From JBICHN01 sp043101845 (GTDB lineage: Bacteria > Planctomycetota > Phycisphaerae > Phycisphaerales > UBA5793): a stretch of 5,402 nucleotides of DNA. The position numbers were made by a program, and so were the translations under genes. The notes beneath the pieces were generated by a model. It was not told the origin of the DNA, did not search any database, and saw nothing but the letters and a program-made list of their open reading frames with translations. The stretch spans positions 1 to 5,402 of the forward strand of contig JBICHN010000008.1 of NCBI GenBank assembly GCA_043101845.1, given 5' to 3'. Below, in pieces: positions 4,001 to 5,402 of this stretch; position 1 is the stretch's first letter; each line of letters begins with the position of its first letter.

Positions 4001-5402
4001 TGGCAAAGGCATCGGCGGGGTCTATCCGGTTCGTCCCGGCCTGGGCATCGGCCAGATCGGTGTAATAGGTTATCGGAAGGAAATCCGCCGGGTCCTGTAC
4101 GCCATAGACCGAGGCATCCTGTGCCGTCAGGTCAAAAACGGCCTGGCCGTCGCCATCGAGGTCGCACACCAGGTAGGGGTCCATGAAGCTGGCGTCCGGC
4201 GCGTCGGGCAATGGGATTACCACAAGCTCCAGCTCCACCACGGCATAGCAGCCCGTGGCGTCGCCCTCCACACGGGCCCAGACCGAGTCGCTGAAGGGAA
4301 CCGCGTTGGTGTACAGGTAGGGCGCGGGGATGTCCCCGGGGCCGCCGGCCTCGGCCCCCGCCAGCGTGGGGTAGTACCGCAGGGTCACGCCCGGCTCCCC
4401 GTTGAGGATGTCGGCGATGCGCACCGACAGGTCGAACTGGGCAAAGCCCCCGCCCTCATCGCAAAGCTCCAGCGGATCGGGCTGCGCCGGGGTGGGAAGC
4501 GGGTCTACCACAAGGGTCAGCGTGGCCAGGTCCTTGCAGCCGAAGCCGTTGGTGGCCCTGGCCACCACCGTCTGCGCGTTGGTGGCGTTCTGGAAGGCCG
4601 TCGGGTCGGCGATCGGGAGGTCCGCCGCCTCGTCGGCAAAGGTCTCGAACCACGTCACGGCAACCCCGGGGACCCCGCCAGTGACCTCGGCGTCGCGCGT
4701 GGTCAGGTCGAAGGTGCTCACCTGGTCGGTGGGCGTGCTGCCGTTAAGGGTATCGTCGCATAGGTGGTAGTCCGCGGGCTCGACCGCATCGGGGCGCGGG
4801 TCGACCACCAGCTGCAGCTCCACGATGTCGTAGCAGCCCGCGGCGCCGTTGTTGGGCGTGGTGTTGGCCGCCGTGCCCACGCCGAGCACGTAAAGGGTCT
4901 GGGCGTTGGGCACCGCATTGGTGTAGCCGCCCGTGTTGCCGATGGCCAGCGAGAAGTCCGGCGCCGTCAGCGCCGCCTCACCGGCGTCGACCGCGTCCTG
5001 CTCCAGAACGTAGAAGTAAAGGTCGTAGAGAAGCGGGTCCAGACCCCCCAGTATCTCCGGCCGCCGGCTGTCAAGGTCGAACACCTCGTAGCCGTCGTTG
5101 TCCGAGTCGCAGAGACGGTAGGGCGCGGGAACGGTCAGCACCGGGCTGTCCCGGACCTCCAGCAAGAGCTCAACGATGGCGTAGCAGCTCGTGTTCACGC
5201 TCTCCACCCGCGCATACACCCGGTCGTCGTAAGGGTTGATGTTCTCAAAGGGGTCCGACAGCTCGTTCTCGTCCGTCTGGGCGTCCAACAACGTGTAGTG
5301 GTAGCTCACCGTCAGGTTCGGGTCGCCGCCCGTGATGGCCGCATCGGCATCATGGAGGAAAAAATCCGTGTAGCCGTCGTTGTCGGGATCGCAGGAAACC
5401 AA
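1020..5402 (-). CDS. Giant repeat-containing surface protein with T9SS type B sorting domain (5'-partial)
   Basis: This is the C-terminal 1460 residues of a large secreted protein, probably a cell-surface adhesin or fibre exported by the type IX secretion system. Residues 4-1219 form twelve tandem modules of 94-117 residues. Residues 1220-1313 are a divergent Ig-like module, 1314-1374 a SprB-like segment and 1375-1460 the type B sorting domain (FTPNNDGYHDTWNI at 1378-1391, IYIFDRFGKLL at 1403-1413, GWDGTYNG at 1422-1429, final LKR). The stop is TAA at 1022-1020. The frame is open to the window edge, and the first codon, TTG at 5402-5400, is an internal leucine just before a repeat motif and not a start. 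The signal peptide and any earlier modules therefore lie outside. The chain is acidic and has only 11 lysines, 5 of them in the twelve modules. A porP/sprF-like gene follows after 9 bases. Family and export route are well supported; ligand and exact role are unknown. Confidence 0.95.
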   Translation of the reverse strand: MVSCDPDNDGYTDFFLHDADAAITGGDPNLTVSYHYTLLDAQTDENELSDPFENINPYDDRVYARVESVNTSCYAIVELLLEVRDSPVLTVPAPYRLCDSDNDGYEVFDLDSRRPEILGGLDPLLYDLYFYVLEQDAVDAGEAALTAPDFSLAIGNTGGYTNAVPNAQTLYVLGVGTAANTTPNNGAAGCYDIVELQLVVDPRPDAVEPADYHLCDDTLNGSTPTDQVSTFDLTTRDAEVTGGVPGVAVTWFETFADEAADLPIADPTAFQNATNAQTVVARATNGFGCKDLATLTLVVDPLPTPAQPDPLELCDEGGGFAQFDLSVRIADILNGEPGVTLRYYPTLAGAEAGGPGDIPAPYLYTNAVPFSDSVWARVEGDATGCYAVVELELVVIPLPDAPDASFMDPYLVCDLDGDGQAVFDLTAQDASVYGVQDPADFLPITYYTDLADAQAGTNRIDPADAFASGGQPIWVRLESTVTGCVRITGFQLEVGAFPVHGTAADLEACDDELNGSTNDDGISTFDLTVNTLPILNGDTSLTVYYYASQSDLDNDIRIPDPGAYQNVETPQQEIFVSVIGQNSCTDSLSFFITVNPNPVPVEPTPLYGCDVDNDGITQFDLDSKIAEIRGGDPDLIVTFHETRLDAENGQSALTSPYQNIVLFNQTLYVRAAFDPPPAGTGCFTVIEMELVVAPSPEVPQDLPDLTACDDSGFYEFDLRANEDLIYGGQDPDDYTLTYHLTQADAEAGTPFIAQPGSFTNTTSPQTIWVRLTDNVSQCYTLGSFDLVVTNGLPITDPEPWAQCDDLGEPFDGTAVFDLTSRNGEITNGVLTQGVLYFETEADARNNENPIDPDTAYQNTSNPQVLYVRVEDSNSGCIAYTTLTISVVANPNPVTPDPIELCDENVIVPPGPYDETELFDLTVREPQILNGNVWTVGYYESYQDAVDQNGEILPPDVTAYQNTSNPQTIYVRTTDPNSLCFEIVELQLIVNPLPDDSAPVSDYIICAPGDTEIGVFDLETKVPEILGGQTDPPFAVSFYLDRTDAENGTNAIVNTTAHQNKDANNNPINPQTVYVGILNTETGCYIGGAQGFDLMVQRGAVANAPAEPFVICDNTPPSDGYAEFDLDDVTNQQVSDLRAEILGGQDPAVYAITFHETAEAAEAGVPAIAFPYVNVINPQRIYARVTNTANPFSPQCYAVAEVVLKVEQLPELILDGGYRLCVDGNGNPIAEEEGGMSPPIIDTGLDPLLYSFVWEYNGVIVPGENGPSIIALQGGEYTVAYTELATGCDGSATATVTVSSPPITYGADLLTPAFSDNPVIEVTATGDGTYVYQMDNGPFQDSNIFENVDPGTHTITIKDIYGCGSVTLEVGVIDYPPYFTPNNDGYHDTWNIIGIAAGDPGARIYIFDRFGKLLKQLSPLGPGWDGTYNGNPLPSSDYWFRVEYTEDGSAKEFKGHFTLKR
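1023..1280 (-). other. T9SS type B C-terminal sorting domain (residues 1375-1460)
   Basis: This 86-residue domain has the hallmarks of the CHU_C / gliding-motility-associated C-terminal family: YFTPNNDGYHDTWNI (1377-1391), IYIFDRFGKLL (1403-1413), GWDGTYNG (1422-1429), LPSSDYWFRVEY (1432-1443) and a closing KGHFTLKR (1453-1460). Such domains direct proteins through the type IX translocon. The type B class is typically used by SprB-like proteins that also depend on a PorP/SprF partner. The domain runs intact to the stop codon and has no cysteine. Confidence 0.95.
1281..1463 (-). other. SprB-like repeat segment (residues 1314-1374)
   Basis: The segment YVYQMDNGPFQDSNIF, then ENVDPGTHTITIKD and YGCG, follows the SprB repeat pattern: a Y.Y..D.G.FQ strand, then an aGthtvtvkD.yGC ending. 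A single unpaired cysteine, C1362, is present. It directly precedes the sorting domain, as in many type B substrates, and is likely a spacer or stalk domain on the cell surface. Confidence 0.75.
1464..1745 (-). other. Divergent Ig-like module (residues 1220-1313)
   Basis: It starts like the preceding units (YRLCVDGNGNP) and keeps GLDPLLY, but the FDL and NPQTIYVR blocks are missing. In their place are FVWEYNGVIVPGENG and GGEYTVAY, the pattern of Ig-like beta-sandwich domains near the C-terminus of many flavobacterial surface proteins. The cysteine pair is retained (C1220 and C1287 in TGCDGS). It is probably the transition between the array and the export region. Confidence 0.7.
1746..2072 (-). 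repeat. Module 12 (residues 1111-1219, 109 aa), last typical unit
   Basis: The loop is CDNTPPSDGYAEFDL. About eight extra residues (around DVTNQQVSDL) lie between FDL and EILGGQDP. It ends with NPQRIYAR, an extended turn (TANPFSP), C1195 in PQCYAV, and the linker LPELILDGGYRL into the Ig-like module. Confidence 0.85.
2073..2390 (-). repeat. Module 11 (residues 1005-1110, 106 aa), CA instead of CD
   Basis: This is the only one of the twelve in which Asp after the first cysteine is replaced (CAPGDTEIGVFDL). The loop length matches the DxDxDG units, but most of the acidic ligands are lost. An Asn-rich insertion (KDANNNPI) precedes NPQTVYVG. The second cysteine is C1083 in TGCYIG. It has two of the array's five lysines. 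Confidence 0.85.
2391..2702 (-). repeat. Module 10 (residues 901-1004, 104 aa)
   Basis: It has a long, proline-containing loop (CDENVIVPPGPYDETELFDL). An ILNGN turn is followed directly by WTVGYYES. AYQNTSNPQTIYVR leads to the second cysteine C979 in SLCFEI. The linker NPLPDDSAP joins it to module 11. Confidence 0.85.
2703..2996 (-). repeat. Module 9 (residues 803-900, 98 aa)
   Basis: The loop is extended (CDDLGEPFDGTAVFDL). The ITNGVLTQ turn lacks the DP. The AYQNTSNPQ turn is identical in protein to that of module 10 but uses different codons at four of nine positions. The second cysteine is C876 in SGCIAY. Confidence 0.85.
2997..3281 (-). repeat. Module 8 (residues 708-802, 95 aa), short loop
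   Basis: It has the shortest loop of the array (CDDSGFYEFDL), without DxDxDG. It keeps IYGGQDPDDY, QADAEAG, SPQTIWVR and a second cysteine C778 in SQCYTL. The linker to the next unit is TNGLPITDPEP. Confidence 0.85.
3282..3578 (-). repeat. Module 7 (residues 609-707, 99 aa)
   Basis: It is the last unit with a full DxDxDG loop (CDVDNDGITQFDL). It keeps RGGDPD, the DAENG segment, and QTLYVR followed by a proline-rich turn (DPPPAG) before C682. One lysine is present (DSK). Confidence 0.85.
3579..3878 (-). repeat. Module 6 (residues 509-608, 100 aa), long-loop type
   Basis: It carries the extended loop CDDELNGST...STFDL, sharing 14 of 19 positions with module 3 although three units away. The second cysteine is C584 in NSCTDS, with no aromatic residue after it. 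G+C drops in this unit (29 of 60 bases at both 3601-3660 and 3721-3780). Confidence 0.85.
3879..4166 (-). repeat. Module 5 (residues 413-508, 96 aa)
   Basis: It has a full DxDxDG loop (CDLDGDGQAVFDL). YGVQDP replaces the ILGG turn, and ASGGQPIWVR replaces the usual YQN..NPQ turn. The second cysteine is C484 in TGCVRI. Confidence 0.85.
4167..4463 (-). repeat. Module 4 (residues 314-412, 99 aa), glycine loop
   Basis: The acidic loop is shortened to CDEGGGFAQFDL, so DxDxDG is lost. The second cysteine is C385 in TGCYAV. It encodes the most GC-rich line in the window: 50 of 60 bases at 4321-4380 are G or C. Confidence 0.85.
4464..4760 (-). repeat. Module 3 (residues 215-313, 99 aa), long-loop type
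   Basis: The loop between CD and FDL is six residues longer than the DxDxDG type and reads CDDTLNGST...STFDL, closely matching module 6. The second cysteine is C289 in FGCKDL. It contains one of only five lysines in the array. The DNA is markedly GC-rich. Confidence 0.85.
4761..5111 (-). repeat. Module 2 (residues 98-214, 117 aa, longest)
   Basis: It has a full DxDxDG loop (CDSDNDGYEVFDL). Two insertions make it the longest unit: a Gly/Asn-containing stretch before the YTN turn (around DFSLAIGNTGG) and an Asn/Thr-rich loop (TAANTTPNNGAAG) just before the second cysteine C190. It contains GLDPLLY (120-126), also found in the Ig-like module at 1243-1249. Confidence 0.85.
5112..5393 (-). repeat. 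Module 1 (residues 4-97, 94 aa)
   Basis: It carries a full DxDxDG loop (CDPDNDG). FFL replaces the usual FDL. The second cysteine is C73 in NTSCYAI. Counted by hand it has 19 acidic and 4 basic residues with no lysine. It is preceded by LVS, apparently the end of another module or linker outside the window. Confidence 0.85.

Larger units (their letters stand above)
1746..5393 (-). repeat. Array of twelve ~100-residue Cys-Asp/FDL modules (protein-level tandem repeat)
   Basis: Residues 4-1219 consist of twelve head-to-tail modules. The shared order is: CD with an acidic loop; FDL; about seven residues later an EILGG-like turn, often followed by DP; a YY or YH strand with a DAExG segment; a P..YQN turn; an NPQTIYVR strand; a GCY second cysteine; then VELxLVV ending in PLP. 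The alternating pattern suggests a beta-sandwich, Ig- or FN3-like (inference). Units differ strongly at DNA level, so this is an old array and not a recent satellite-type expansion. I recognise this repeat type from large flavobacterial T9SS type B proteins but cannot name a Pfam family for it. Confidence 0.92.

Noticed and set aside
4143..4166. DxDxDG loop as a dockerin or EF-hand domain
   Set aside because: Only one such loop occurs per module, the position-12 acidic ligand is absent, and there is no paired helix-loop-helix, so calcium binding is only a hypothesis.
2907..4763. 618-codon open frame on the plus strand
   Set aside because: It lies antisense to the repeat array, whose protein shows clear module homology in the other strand. 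Its translation is a low-complexity mix of Val, Gly, Arg and His with no recognisable domain. GC-rich periodic coding sequence explains the lack of stops.
1746..5393. DNA-level satellite or CRISPR-like repeat
   Set aside because: The roughly 300-base periodicity is at protein level. Units differ in length (94-117 codons) and codon use, and I saw no long identical DNA blocks or spacers.
5400..5402. TTG as the start codon of the large gene
   Set aside because: It sits three residues before a repeat motif with no signal peptide, so it is an internal leucine of a gene running past the window edge.

Overview
The window holds parts of one transcription unit, read entirely on the minus strand. At its upstream (high-coordinate) end is most of a very large gene for a repetitive cell-surface protein. 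This gene is cut by the window edge, leaving 1460 codons plus the stop. Nine bases after its stop begins a complete 334-codon gene for an outer-membrane protein of the PorP/SprF family. Coding density is essentially 100%, and no RNA gene, mobile element or CRISPR array is visible.

The protein families point to a Bacteroidota cell, most likely a member of the Flavobacteriaceae. The type IX secretion system (T9SS), its type B C-terminal sorting domain (CHU_C / gliding-motility-associated type) and PorP/SprF are confined to that phylum. Base composition is high for the group: several 60-base lines counted by hand exceed 70% G+C and the lowest counted are near 48%. This suggests a GC-rich lineage (for example Robiginitalea-like), but I cannot fix the genus.

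Layout in translation order, from high to low coordinates: positions 5393-1746 encode twelve consecutive modules of 94-117 residues. Each opens with a Cys-Asp motif followed by FDL and carries a second cysteine about 70-90 residues later. Positions 1745-1464 encode a thirteenth, divergent Ig-like module. Positions 1463-1281 encode a SprB-like segment, and positions 1280-1023 encode the type B sorting domain that ends the protein. The porP/sprF-like gene follows at 1010-6.

Inferred joint function: the large protein passes through the Sec system (its N-terminus is outside the window) and is then exported by the T9SS, recognised by its C-terminal domain. The PorP/SprF protein would be its dedicated outer-membrane partner, by analogy with sprB and sprF of Flavobacterium johnsoniae. 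The product is probably a long, strongly acidic, disulfide-stabilised surface fibre or adhesin. Its ligand cannot be read from the sequence. The most notable points are the strict two-cysteine rule in every module, near absence of lysine from the array, DxDxDG loops kept in only four of twelve modules, a composition shift inside the gene, and a two-cysteine tail on the PorP/SprF protein.
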